In this document: one piece after another, positions 35,313 through 46,094 of the stretch | Numbering within the stretch: position 1 is the stretch's first letter | Layout of the letters: each line of letters starts with the position of its first letter | Source: Plantago major | Lineage: Eukaryota > Streptophyta > Magnoliopsida > Lamiales > Plantaginaceae | Reading direction: 5' to 3' | DNA: 64,000 nucleotides | Assembly (NCBI GenBank): GCA_026545765.1 | Contig: CM048841.1 | Location: 66,105,354-66,169,353, forward strand | Position numbers and translations under genes: made by a program | Notes under the pieces: model-generated | What the model saw: the letters and a program-made list of their open reading frames with translations, nothing else | What the model was told of the DNA's origin: nothing | Database searches by the model: none

Positions 35313-35852
35313 ATGGCACGCAAAAATAAAACGAAGAGTGCTGCTCCATCCAAATCCGTTGTTAATCAATCTGTCGTTCCTAATCTACCCCAATGCTGTG
35401 TAGAAGGAGAAGACCTTGTGGCTTTCCTCAAATCGATCAAGAGGGAGATTGAGTCTTCCAGAGCAGTGGCCTCAACTTTACCGGAGAAGTTTTGGATAAA
35501 GCAGCAGTTTGCAGTGGGTGTTAATGAAGTCACTCGTGTACTTGAGCGAATGCCTACAAATAAAACACAAATAGAGAAAAATAGCAAAGAGCCGAGCGTT
35601 CACCTCCAGGCAATATTGTTAGCATCTGATTCGAATCCTCGGTGGCTGATGAAACATCTTCCAGCTTTGGCAGCTTCAAGGGACGTGCCCCTCATCTTCA
35701 TCAAAGATAAGAAGTTAGGTTCTTTAAGATTAGGTGAGCTAATCAAGATAAAAACTGCAATTGCAGTTGGTATAATGGATAAAGGAAATTCAGTTAATCG
35801 AGTTATTAAGGATGTGCTTTCAAGCAAGATGATTGATAGTGCTGAAGCCTGA
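35313..35852 (+). CDS. RPP38-like L7Ae-fold protein
   Basis: Single coding exon, 179 aa. A basic N-terminus (MARKNKTKSAAPSK) is followed by a helical region (EDLVAFLKSIKREIE) and an L7Ae/L30e/Gadd45-type segment at ~94-165: LQAILLASDSNPRWLMKHLP, ASRDVPLIFIKDKKLGSLRL, GELIKIKTAIAVGIMDKG. This matches the plant proteins annotated as ribonuclease P subunit p38-related, which bind kink-turn RNA in RNase P/MRP or snoRNP-type complexes; a nuclear or nucleolar RNA-binding role is inferred. The start codon is the first ATG after the leader acceptor at 35294 and sits in AAAAAATGGC, a good plant context. The frame is intact. Confidence 0.82.
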   Translation: MARKNKTKSAAPSKSVVNQSVVPNLPQCCVEGEDLVAFLKSIKREIESSRAVASTLPEKFWIKQQFAVGVNEVTRVLERMPTNKTQIEKNSKEPSVHLQAILLASDSNPRWLMKHLPALAASRDVPLIFIKDKKLGSLRLGELIKIKTAIAVGIMDKGNSVNRVIKDVLSSKMIDSAEA

Positions 35853-36002
35853 TGCAAGGAGTCCATATTGTAGATCTTTTTGGCATTTTGTCTTTGTTGC
35901 TTTCAGACAATTGAGACAATTTTCTTACTTATTAGTAGCAAATTAGGTACTATGCAGAATTAACGAAGGGTCCATCTTCCTAAATTTGATCTGAGAATGA
36001 GA
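35853..36002 (+). other. 3' UTR of RPP38-like gene
   Basis: AT-rich trailer between the stop codon and a T-run that begins the LINE-like fragment. No coding potential. Confidence 0.5.
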
Positions 36003-36100
36003 TTTTTTTTTTTTTTTTTTTTGAAACCGAGCTCAATACTTTCATTATTCAAAAAACATCGTACGTACAATAGGTGATCCAGCCTAAAACCAAGAAACAT
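36003..36100 (-). mobile_element. 5'-truncated LINE-like 3' end
   Basis: On the minus strand the sequence reads TTGAATAATGAAAGTATTGA, then GCTCGGTTTC, followed by a poly(A) of ~19 (T-run at 36004-36022), a typical plant L1-type 3' tail. Only ~100 bp are visible. No convincing target duplication. Confidence 0.5.
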
Positions 36101-36599
36101 TACATAGTTACATGCATCTTGAAATAATTTATGTGATTTAATTTGTTATGGGATCATGAAATGTTGTTGAATTATAAGTTCTTTATCACAAGGTTAGTTT
36201 TATTTCTAATTCCGATACAACTAGGTTCTGGCCCGTCGAGATTCGACGGGTATTAGAGAAACATATATAAAAATATCTCGAAACAATACATTTATCATTC
36301 AAAGAGAATGTACAAAAAGCATACTATAAAATATTATATTATTCGAAATTCCAAACATATGTATAATAAAAAGATTAATTGGGTAGATCTGTAATTGGGT
36401 AGGACCCAACCCGAACCAGTTAAAACCCGACAAATTATTTATGTACGGGTACGGGTTGGGTTCTACACCCGCACCCGTTCAAAACTCGCCCCTGCCCAAA
36501 ACGCAACCCGCACTAAGACCCGATCCGGACCCAACCCGTACAGAACCTGACTCGAATTCGACATGTACCCAAATTTGACACACGATCCGCCCATAATTC

Positions 36600-37160
36600 G
36601 TCCTGGCCCAAATTTTCGTCAGGGGGTAGGGTGGGTACCTACCCCTACCCCTCTCCCACCCGACCAGAAAAAATAATTTGTGAAAACGTGTGTGAAATTG
36701 TTTTCGTGAAATAAAAAAATTTTGCCCGGGTAGGGTGGGGTACCCCACCCAACAAAAAAAGTTTACGTGAAAACATGTGGGGAATTATTTTTGTGAGACG
36801 AATTGACTGGGGTAGGATGGGTGGACCCCACCCGACTAAAAATAAAATTCGCAAAAACATGTGGGAAATTATTTTCGTGAGATAAAAAATTTCACCCGAA
36901 ATAGGGTGGGTGGGATACCCTACCACAACACCCCCACCCCGTCTGACCAAAAAAATTTGTCTCGAAAACATGTGGGAAATTGTTTCCGTGAGATAAATTT
37001 TTTTCACCCAGGGTAGGTACCCCACACCCCGGTGGACCAAACAAAATTTTACGCGAAAACATGTGGAAAATTGTTTTTGTGAAATGAAACATTTTCGCCC
37101 ATGTAGCCATGTAGGGTCCCCCCTCGGCCCGACAAAAAAAATGCGGGAAACTGTTTTTCC
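36600..37160. repeat. Tandem array of ~100-bp units in Helitron
   Basis: Five full and one partial degenerate units of ~90-110 bp. Each has a GC-rich head (GGGTAGGGTGGGTACCCCAC), an A-run, and the core GAAAACATGTGGGAAATTGT followed by TTTCGTGAGAT. Core copies lie near 36684, 36768, 36854, 36964 and 37058. The repeats are open on minus over several units, giving repeated peptides of type LTKIISHMFS. The array sits in a GC-rich insert (36390-37350) whose margins (GGGTACGGGTTGGGTTCTAC) resemble hAT MITE interiors. Confidence 0.75.
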
Positions 37161-37653
37161 TGTTTTAATTTTTTCCCCAAACTTCGGGTTGGGTTAGGGT
37201 TCTAGGTCTTCCTGACTTTAAAATTGCAGGTTGGGTACGGGTTTTTAAATTGTTGGTGGGTGCGGGTACATATTATAAAACCCGTTAAAATCATCGGGTT
37301 CCACCCCACAGGTTTTGTAATGGGTCGGATACGGGAATATGGAATTGAGAATATTGTGTTTTCCGATGGACTCATTATTATTAATACATTTTCCCGTATT
37401 CATTTCAGATAACATTATTGCCTCAATAACATGCTTCCCAAGATTTATTACTATAAGCCTTGTTCTATTGTAAAGTTCAGAAGCCTGGTCAATGTTAAGC
37501 AACAACATGATTATTCAACCAACCTTAAGAACAATCGTGTGTTTAGGGAGTCCAGAACAATTGATATTATTCAGAAACTCAACTGTGAACACTTCAGAGA
37601 TGCATAATCCACTCCACTCAAGCTATCAACGCTTAAATATTCAACGTACTCAC

Positions 37654-38198
37654 TAGGGGTGATCATAAAATCCGAAATCCAAAAATCTGATCCAAAAATT
37701 CGAAAATCCGATCCGATGTATTCGGATCGGATTATGGATTATGATATTTTAGATCCGAAAATTTTCGGATTAATCTGATCCGATCCGTCGGATTTTCGGA
37801 TTAATCCGAAAATCCGAATTAATTAAAAAAAATATATATATTTTTTCCCCTTATTCGGCCAAACAAAATACAAAATACTTAGGATGCTGGGAAGTTGGAT
37901 TTTGGTTGTTGGAAATATGCACTTTCTATTTTTACTTCAAAGAATGTAATCGACTAGTCGTTATTCTAGAACATGAACTCTAAACTTTTCGTATTTGTTG
38001 TTTTGGACTTGAAGTAAACTTGTGAACTTTATTTTGTTTATTTTGAATGTGGAACTACTGAACTATTTCAGTTTTTTTTTTTAGTTAAAGTTCGGATTAT
38101 CCGGATTAAATCCGAACTTTTCGGATTGAGCCTTTAGTGGTCCGAAACTTCGGATTGATCCGAACTTCGGATCGGATTAATCCGAACGTGCACCCCTA
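37654..38198. mobile_element. hAT-type MITE, 545 bp, perfect 8-bp TSD
   Basis: Ends TAGGGGTGATCA and CGTGCACCCCTA; GTACTCAC duplicated at 37646-37653 and 38199-38206. The subterminal regions are dense in ATCCGAAAATCCGA-type repeats. It is inserted in the helicase region of the minus-strand Helitron. Confidence 0.9.
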
Positions 38199-39225
38199 GT
38201 ACTCACCATGAATTTTGGAAATGACGTACTAATTAATCTCATTAACAATGTCATTTGTAGGTGCAAGAATGACTCGATTAATGATGTAATTTAGATCTAG
38301 TGACGGATTGGCCAAGTGCTCTAACAATGATGGGTACGTAATGTCAACAATGGTATTCATAGGATCACCTACCTCTCTAATGAGTAGATCATCATGTAGT
38401 TTTATATCAACCTCATCGTCATTATTTTAACCATCACCAACTTGTAAAATCCACTCCCCGAACTGCCTGCTCTCGTTTATCTCGGCATGTGAAATTTCAT
38501 ACTGCATGTGATGTAAAATTTAATGTTAATCAACTCTTTAGTTAATAATTTAACAAAACAAAAGTATCGAAACAAAAAATTTACTTGCAACCTTAGGTTT
38601 TTAGTTAAACTTCACATGTTGCCCATATTTTGGATGAGCATATGACTGCATTAACTATATCGTATCTGGTCCATCCAGGAACCACAAAAAACAACCAGAA
38701 GGCCACCAAAAGGGTCATAAGGGCGATGCATAGCATCTCTGAAGCTCCGATCAACTCTCTCGAACCAAAATTTATTCGTCATAGGAGCCTCGTCCCATAT
38801 AATAAGCTCAGTAAGCCTTAATAACTCTGTAACATCAGAATTTGCACTGATCTTTGAGCATATTGAGTCCTCATTATGATGAATTGGTATGTCGAATCTC
38901 GAATGAGCTGCACTACCCATTGGAAGCAATAGCGATGCAATACCTCTCGATGAAACTGGGAGAACTATATCTCTTTTGGATCTCAATCCCGAGCATAAAG
39001 TTCTCCATATAAAAGTCTTTCCAATCCTTCCATATCCACATAAGAACAACACTCAATCTGTACCCGATTTGACATAATTAGAGATTATCTTCTCGTAGAT
39101 TGTATGTTGCTCCCCAGTCAATTGTGGATACAACGAATTGAACTCTTCGCTCTCAACATCTTTATTGTTAGACGTCTCATCCACTATGAATTGGTTCGTA
39201 GAACTATTTATGATGTCATCTGAAG

Positions 39226-40105
39226 TGTTGAGGGGTAAAACCTCGAACACTAACTAACTAAACTATTACAAGCAACCTAGTCTAAGACCCGCCTCAGACT
39301 TGAAGCCCGATGTAGTACTGGTCCGAGCTTGAGTACCTGAAAGGACTAAGGCGGGGGGGGGGTTAGAATGGGTTACCCGGATTGCCTATGTCAATCCGGT
39401 AAGAGACTTTACTCAAGAGAGAGTTGGAAACTCTCAATGTAATAGTTATGAGGGATTATCACTTAACACTTGTCACTTACCTTAAGGTCTTGGACCTTGT
39501 GCTATACTTGTAGTTATCGTATCTTATGAGATTGCTCATAAGATGATGCCAAGTGTATGCTTCAGATTTGGACACCAATGCTACCTTCGGCCCATGGCCC
39601 ATTAGTGAACAGTAATCCAATACTAATCAATGGGCCTGGGAGGGTAGTTTGGACCTTTCCCTCTGAGAGTACTGTTCCGCATGTTGGGTCCGTGTAAGTT
39701 CCTCGGACAGATCTGTATGCTTGGTTGATCTGGCCCTAGGCAACTCAAGGTGTCCGGACCTAGAGTTCCACGGAAGTACCTCATTGGTTACATATATACA
39801 TTTGGTCTTCTTGTGATGGTGGCGTCGAGATTCTCTCGTCCGTCCGCTTAGCATCTTAGGACCGGTTCCAGGTACTTGGAAGGTCCGTGTGACCTTTTGT
39901 CAGGTTCGGAAGTCATCCATTTAGCTTGGTCGGACCTAGCTGAAATGGCGTGCTGACTTGTAAATACTAGTTGACCTGAGATGTTTCCTTTACGTCGGAC
40001 CATTCGAAGGTCGGACTAGCAATGAATAGGCTATCTCAGCCTTGATGCGCTTTAGGACACGCTCTATGGCGCCCTTAACGGATTGGACACATGTCCGTAT
40101 CAACA
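39226..40105 (-). repeat. 3' LTR of the gypsy element
   Basis: 880-bp direct repeat of 52283-53177, with terminal TGTTGA/TCAACA, a short poly-G tract near 39353 and the AATAG-type AT-rich middle. It is next to the TGAAG duplication at 39221-39225. Confidence 0.93.
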
Positions 40106-40506
40106 TATGTCCCCCTAGTTTCCAAGTATCTTAGTAGAAGATAGTTGGTAACTATGAAAAGAACAAGTGTGTTGTGGAGCGTGTCCGAATCGTTAACTGA
40201 AAAAGGAAAAAATCCTTTCTGTTGGGATCCGTCATCTGTGTTCTTAGGAATTCAATATATCTCTCTCCCCCCTTTCCTTCTATAGTCCGAGTTATGTAAT
40301 AGCTCAGACTGTAGATGGAAAAGGTATTTGTATCAGAGATATATAGATCCGAGTACGGTTAGGATCTGATGTAGTCCTCTGTGGAAGAGTGTATGGGAAG
40401 CTATCGGTTGGACCGATTATGTGAAATGGTCCTCCTGGGCCGCTGATCCGTAAATCAAAGAGGACCAACGAGTTGTCTGTCCGGCCCACGAGGAAAGATC
40501 CCGGGC

Positions 40507-40690
40507 AAAGCGATGCGACCGTTGGATTGGAGAGATATCAACGATTGGGATTCTAAACCCAATTGATGTGACGCTTCTGTTGAGCATTAAATGCGATGCA
40601 CTGTTAGCTATCCACTTGCGAACCGGCACAACCGTTGGATTGAAAAAGATCAACGGCTGGGGTCCGAATCCAGGTGATGTGACTCTTGGC
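40507..40690. repeat. Direct repeat upstream of antisense-block promoter
   Basis: Two ~60-bp copies 121 bp apart with the pattern ACCGTTGGATTG ... ATCAACG ... GATGTGACNCTT (40507-40577 and 40628-40689). They lie between the purine tract of the gypsy element and the TATA box at 40708, so they could be upstream control repeats; this is inference. Confidence 0.6.
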
Positions 40691-40707
40691 TTTCCCCAAA
40701 TTGTCCT

Positions 40708-40716
40708 TATAAATAG
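40708..40716 (+). promoter_or_regulatory. TATA box for the antisense block
   Basis: TATAAATAG on the + strand, opposite to gag-pol. About 30 bp downstream begins A/C-rich leader-like sequence, followed by a GTAAGT donor (40910) and a polypyrimidine-AG acceptor (41422) two bases before an ATG at 41424. Spacing and order fit a plant RNA polymerase II promoter and an intron-containing leader. Confidence 0.6.
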
Positions 40717-41423
40717 TCAGCCCATCAGTCACTTTCACACTTTTAGCCACATCAAAACTCAGAGCAACTATAAAGTAATCCGAGCAACCAAAGATCAATC
40801 CGAGCAACTGAAACTCGCAGAATCTTGGAATTTCCATCCCAGATTCGTACCCTCGGAGAGCTAGCAAGGCTTTATCATCTGTTCAAGCTTATCCAGTCAA
40901 CTTTGTCAAGTAAGTACGCCTCAATTCCTCCCAAGGTTTCTCATTTTCGTGATATGCTTGCTGCATGCTCGTACGTTTTTGCCCTGCTTGTATGTCAAAT
41001 TGTTGATTCTGTGGTTGCCGATGTTGCTAGTGATAGGCTTTAGCAGCGTACTTAGTTGGAATACTTCTCCTTTGTACTGTAACGTGCTAATTTCCTTTAC
41101 CGGTATCCTGTTGATTCGTCTCGTATGTCATGCCCACTGTAACCAAAACTTGATTATGTATGCTTATTTGGTGATGTGTTGGTGCCGATTGGCACACAGT
41201 CTTTCGTAAATTGTCCCTGTTAACGTGCCGGGTAGGGTAGACGATAGTGCCGATGGCACGTCTTTGTGTGCCATGGTTAGTGCCCATGGTGTTGAGACTA
41301 TACTTCATGCAGAAAATCTGGTAAAGTAGAACTTCGTTGGATCGCTTTGACTTAATAAGACATCTAAATGAACTCTCGGACAATCACCACTATCGTTTCT
41401 AACTCATTTCCTTCTGCCCTAGG

Positions 41424-44223
41424 ATGTCCGGGAGCGATAGTCAGAACCAACACGAGTCTCAAGGTTACAATGATGGAGTAAACTCGGTGACTGAGTCCGT
41501 GGATTTAACCATGTCCGTAGGAGATTTTCTGATCGTGGATCTTGTGTCTTCCAGGGACTCTGATGCTGGGCAAGGAATCCGTGGTGCAGCAGAAACTCAG
41601 GCTGATGTTGCAGTGGGTCCGGAAGATATTGCTAGGACTAGGTCACTAGTCCAATCTCGGACTATAGGTGGTGTTGGGACGTCCGGTGATCCGAATGAAC
41701 TTCATACTGAGCGGGAAGGCGACAGTGGTCGGGAGGCCGACGAAGTGGAAATGTTTGAGGCCGGGGAAGAGGACAGTGTTGTGGCGAAAACAGGTCCGTC
41801 CAACCCGAGCATGTCCGGGAGACCCGAAGACGGCGAAGAGGAGGAGGAAGATGGTGAAGAAGAAGAAGATGAGGAGGAGGAGGAGGGAGAGGAAGGTTCT
41901 CCCGTCGCTCGCCCGCAGAGACACACTGGTCGTCGAATTGCGTTACATCCTGCAGGCGTCCGCCGTTGTGATAGCGGACGAATTTGGAGAGTTAAATATG
42001 GACGGGCTTCTTCCTACCTGTCCGTCAAAGGTTAAGGCGGAGGACATTCCAGAGTGGAGGCGGAAGTGGGAGATCTCTGAGTCCTTAGAAATCATGATTC
42101 CCGAGCTCGGACATGCATTTTACAATCCGCCCGCCGGGTACATGTGCGTGCACGAGGAAGCTTTTGCCTGTGGGTGGAAGATCCCCATTGCGCCAGAGAT
42201 AAAGCAAATCCTGAACCACATCGGGATCGGTCCGAGTCAGGTTATCCCAAAGTCTTTGGGTAACCTCATTTGTTTTGTCAATTTTTGTAAAAAGAAGGGG
42301 CAGCCGGTGAATTTCGAGAACTTTAGGCAGCTTTTCCATGTTACCTTTAGTCCGGGCAATCCCCTATTTTATACTTTTGTAGTTAGAAAACCCTGTAACT
42401 TCATTTCCGACTCCATTTCTTCCTTGGGGTCGAAGTGGTGGGATAGGTACATTTTTGTGCGGATGGCCCTGAAACCTGGGACGTCCGAGAGGCAGCGAGA
42501 ACAATGGGGGCTGCCGATAAAGTTCTTAAGGGATACCATCCCGGATTGGCGCCCCCTTCCGAAGAACGTTGCTCCGTGGGTGGCGGCGATCCACAAAAAG
42601 AATAACCCACCTACTTACCCGTTCCACGGATTGATCTGTCAGCCGCTACCTTACTTGTGCGGACTGACAGACGCCGTGGAAGTTGGAGGGAAGACGGATT
42701 TCAGTAAGGATTTTTAACTTTAGGATTTTTGCTCTTTTTCCTTTGGAGTGCTCTGTTTTGTTCATGTATTTCTGCAATTTGGTAATCCTTCCTTTATATA
42801 TCCGTATATGACACCTTTATTTTATTGCGCAGCTCACTGGTTCGAGTACATCATGTCGACGCTCCGTGAAAAGAAAAGGTTGCAGAGGGAGCAACAAGTC
42901 TTGGAGGTCGCCGCTGGTCAGAGGACCAAAATCATCAACACCTCTGCAGGTCTTCCGATGTCGGATCTGAAAAATGGGGCGGTGTTTGATGCAGAGGAAG
43001 AAAGGCGGAACAAGGCCGGAGAAGATTCACAGGCCTTGGCGGTGCCCGACAAGGGTAAAGGTCCTGCCACTCGGAGCGCCACTGCCTCTAGGCCACTCGC
43101 ACCCCAACGGGAGGTGTTAATGCGGGATGCCATAACTTCGGGGCGCAAGAGGGGAGCGAACTCGGAGGCTTCCTTGAAAGAAAGAGGCAAAGAATCGTCC
43201 GGCCCGCCGGTTGATCAAGCTGCTCTCGATAAGGAGTACGAGCGGGCTCGCGGACTCCCTGAGGTGGAGCGGGTTGGAGGGCTCGACGAGCTATACCAGC
43301 GGGTAAGTAACTTTTCCAAGGTTTCCTCGACTTGTTCTTAGTATAACAGAGACACAACTTATATCCTTGCGGACCTCTTGCAGCTCGGATGTTTCGTCAG
43401 AGCCATGCAATGGAAGGCAGGCGAACGTGCTACTATTGAGGAGTATTTTCACAAGGCCGTAGCCACTTCCACGGACAAGGCGGAGAAGGTGAAGCAGATG
43501 GAAATGCAGCTGAAAGAAAATGAAGTGAAGTTCCATAAGCTGAAGGCAAGCTGGGAAGAGATCAAGGCGAACTTGGACTGGCAGGAGAATTTTGTCAGTA
43601 GGTCGATGAAGGCCTTCCTGGACGCAAAGGATATCCTGCTCGGGGGCCTCCAATATGCCCGCCTTCAGGCTGGTCGTGATTTCATGAACTCGATTTCCTT
43701 CAAGTTCTTAATGGCGGACAAGTCCGATGCCTCCCGCCTAGATGGGTTTGTATCCGCTATCGGCCAGCTACAGTCCAAGGGACTACTTCCACCGAACTTC
43801 GGCTGGAAGGCGGAAGGATTGATCCCTTCTGCGGATGCTAATGGTGTGGAAGTCCCTGTGGACAATGTCTCGGACGAACAGTTGGCCGCGTGCGAGTTTG
43901 CGGAGTTGGTCACTGAGGAGGGTGAGATTGAGATCCAAAACGGCGGACCCTTCCTCCCGAGGTGTGTCCCGGACGCCCTCCGAAAGGTATGCTTTGTTCC
44001 TTTCGAGAATTACCGGGCTTTCCTAAAGAACTGGTACTACCTGCCTGCTCGGGTCATTGATCTTGCCGCGGATTTCAACTTATTCGAGTTTGCTGAATCC
44101 CTTGCCGCGCAAGTCGTCTCCAACACGTCTTCTATCAATCCGCCTCAAACCGGTGAAGCTGTTCCGAGCTGCCGCCTCAGGAGAAGTCCGGGGTATGCCC
44201 CGTTGAAATTCTGTACTTGCTGA
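41424..44223 (+). mobile_element. Antisense coding block of the Retand-like element
   Basis: + strand open-frame blocks between the integrase and the 3' LTR. The first (41424-42035) opens MSGSDSQNQHESQGYNDG and has a long acidic run (Glu/Asp, 41836-41892). The next block, to ~42700, has the conserved text RRKWEISESLEIMIPE, NPPAGYMCVHEEAF, ILNHIGIGPSQVIPKSLG and RMALKPGTSERQREQWGLP. This is the 'putative gypsy type transposon' domain (Pfam PF04195 as I recall it), seen in antisense ORFs of Tat-clade elements. Later blocks, 42833-43302 and 43384-44223, are Lys/Glu-rich and coiled-coil-like (KAEKVKQMEMQLKENEVKFH). Intron-like intervals with GT...AG borders lie at 42704-42832 and 43303-43383. Function unknown; a DNA- or RNA-associated accessory protein is a guess. 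Part of a fossil element, and no intact product is claimed. Confidence 0.7.
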
Positions 44224-44606
44224 ATTTTTCTGTTGAATTCGTTATCTTTTGATGGCGCGGAATGTCGCCATGTACAATGTTTTTATTCCTATTATCCGTG
44301 GAGCTATGCCTCCCATGCTTCCGGATCATTACTTGCTCCCTTCTTCGCTTCCTTTTTATTTGTTGTTCATACGCTGAGTTATCATAAAATACACCTCTCT
44401 TAAGAACACGGATCGCTGTTGATGGCGTCTGATGTAGAAATCAAACCATCGTCCTTTCGATCTTTAGACCGTTCGTTCGTTGGGATGCGTAATTCTTCTA
44501 GAAGGAGGAAGGTGAAACAGTGAAATAGTCATTATTACTGCGTCTTTTCATCTTCCTAGTCGTCGGATGATTGACAAGTGGCGTGATCGTAAAGATCCAT
44601 CGCTAC

Positions 44607-44950
44607 TATAAATAAGACTATGGTAACTGCTCCTTTCTTACTGCTTGTACGTTTCACCAGTTTTTCCTTGTTTAGCACACTCGATTTCCAAAAAAGGCAA
44701 ATTTCTTGAAGAAGAGTATCAGCATTGGGTGAATTGTGCTTGCGGGAACATGCATCCGCCGATTTATCCGGGTAAAGGGACTGCGGATAATCCAATCATT
44801 CTTGATTTTGAAGGCGATCCCCCTCGATGTCCGGGAATAGCCAGGAGGTTAGCCGAGGAAGAGAGGGAGCAGACTTTGAAGATGATCCGTAGGAGGATCC
44901 GAATGCTGCAGCAAGCTCGCCAGGCTCGAGGTGGTGGCTCGGAGTCCTAA
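44607..44950 (+). mobile_element. Second small + strand unit in the gypsy element
   Basis: A TATAAATAAG box at 44607-44616 precedes an open stretch ending at 44950. The readable part contains CGNMHPPIYPGKGTADN, then a basic helix (RRLAEEEREQTLKMIRRRI, RMLQQARQARGG). No family was recognised. It is on the strand opposite to gag-pol, downstream of the antisense block, and may be a separate exon or gene of the same antisense unit. Confidence 0.4.
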
Positions 44951-45319
44951 GGCTCGACTTTCGGAATCTGGTGAATGAACAAGGCGGGGTATGCCCCATA
45001 GAAATATGTATTGTCCTTGGACCTTTTCAGATTGTACCTTCCGTATGTAGATGTTCGGATAATTTTGTCTATAAAATTCGAACTACTTTTCATCAGATGA
45101 GATCGCCACCCTTTTATTATTCGTACTTTGTCGGATTATATTTACACGCTTACCCTTGTAAGGCGATCAACAAATACAAACTCGGACGTGGTTGATGGAC
45201 TTATTTGGGTTTGGTTGGATAACTAACTGACCCAACACTGTTCAACCCAAATGGGTGACTCAAGCCCAATGTTGGCGTCAAACTGTTGGCGTGGCAGACG
45301 CTAATTGGTTGGAGTGTTC

Positions 45320-45329
45320 TATAAAAAGG
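45320..45329 (+). promoter_or_regulatory. Third + strand TATA-like box
   Basis: TATAAAAAGG, preceded by a CCAAT-like ATTGG at 45304-45308. A short open frame (to 45488) surrounds it but begins upstream of the box and has no recognised features. Listed because its strand and layout match the boxes at 40708 and 44607. Confidence 0.35.
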
Positions 45330-46094
45330 CACGACCCAGCAAAAAACCGTAAACTGATCCCAAATTTTTCCTTTTCTATCTTTGTCGTTTTGGCTTGTCT
45401 GCAAACCATTAAAGCTGGATCTCTCTTCTTTTCTTCCAATCCTACTTTAGTGGCTCGAATCTTTCTTGAATTGGTAATGGCCTATTGATTTCAAGAAAGT
45501 TGGAGTCTCTAAAGCTGGTTAGGCAGAGATCTCAGTCGTTTGGGCTTGTATACACCTTTGTCTGTTGGTACTTTGTTCTTGCCGGACACTGGATCTACAT
45601 TATCATGGTTCGGTGATATCATGAAAAATTCTGTCGTGTTTAACCATTTTTCCTTGTGGAGGTAGGTCAAGTTCCTTGTCTCCGCGGGAACTATACTTTC
45701 TGCTTGATGTGGAAAAAGCTTTTCCTGACGGGGGAATAATCTCGACGGGAGATGACGTATCTCCGGAGACTTTCTCCACAGTTTATGTATTGCGTCCGTA
45801 GATCCGGCTAAAGATCCGAGATTGTAGATTGCATAGACAACATCATGTATAATTCGTTTCATGTATGAATAAAACTCATTGCTTGCCTTTTCTTGTCAAT
45901 TGAACATTAAATCTCAGACTCTCGAATTGAAAGATAGAAGTTGTATTGATTTGCCGGAAATTTAATTACAACTTGCGGGCTTCAAGGCCAATGACAAAAG
46001 GATTAATAAAAAATAGAACTGACGGAGTTCCGTGTAATAGATAGTTGGAATCTAAAGTAACCAAACGTCCTGACGGAGATCCGCGCAACCATCT

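Larger units (their letters stand above)
36221..39220 (-). mobile_element. Helitron relic, helicase and 3' terminus (minus strand)
   Basis: 3' half of a minus-strand Helitron. Reading on minus from 39220: LYPQLTGEQHTIYEKI, VLFLCGYGRIGKTFIW (Walker A with GG-to-GR change), AHSRFDIPIHHNEDS, LTELIIWDEAPMTNKF (Walker B), PFGGLLVVF; then, in short open pieces between stops, EVDIKLHDDLLI, NRVILAPTND, and at 37508-37395 LLLNIDQASELYNRTRLIV. The terminus is the hairpin CCCGTCGAGATTCGACGGG (36232-36250) and CTAG at 36224-36221, followed on minus by T. It contains a hAT MITE (37654-38198) and an inserted repeat block (~36390-37350). The 5' half continues at 53183-54623, beyond the gypsy insertion. Several stops and frameshifts make it inactive. 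Its helicase text is close to the + strand copy at 30424-31917, so both are one family. Confidence 0.85.

Noticed and set aside
36600-37160. CRISPR-like regular repeats
   Set aside because: Units are degenerate, ~100 bp and contiguous without unique spacers, in a plant genome; a tandem array inside a Helitron explains them.
45509-45862. Minus-strand 117-residue frame between integrase and antisense block
   Set aside because: No recognised domain and no similarity to known Tat proteins; weak evidence.
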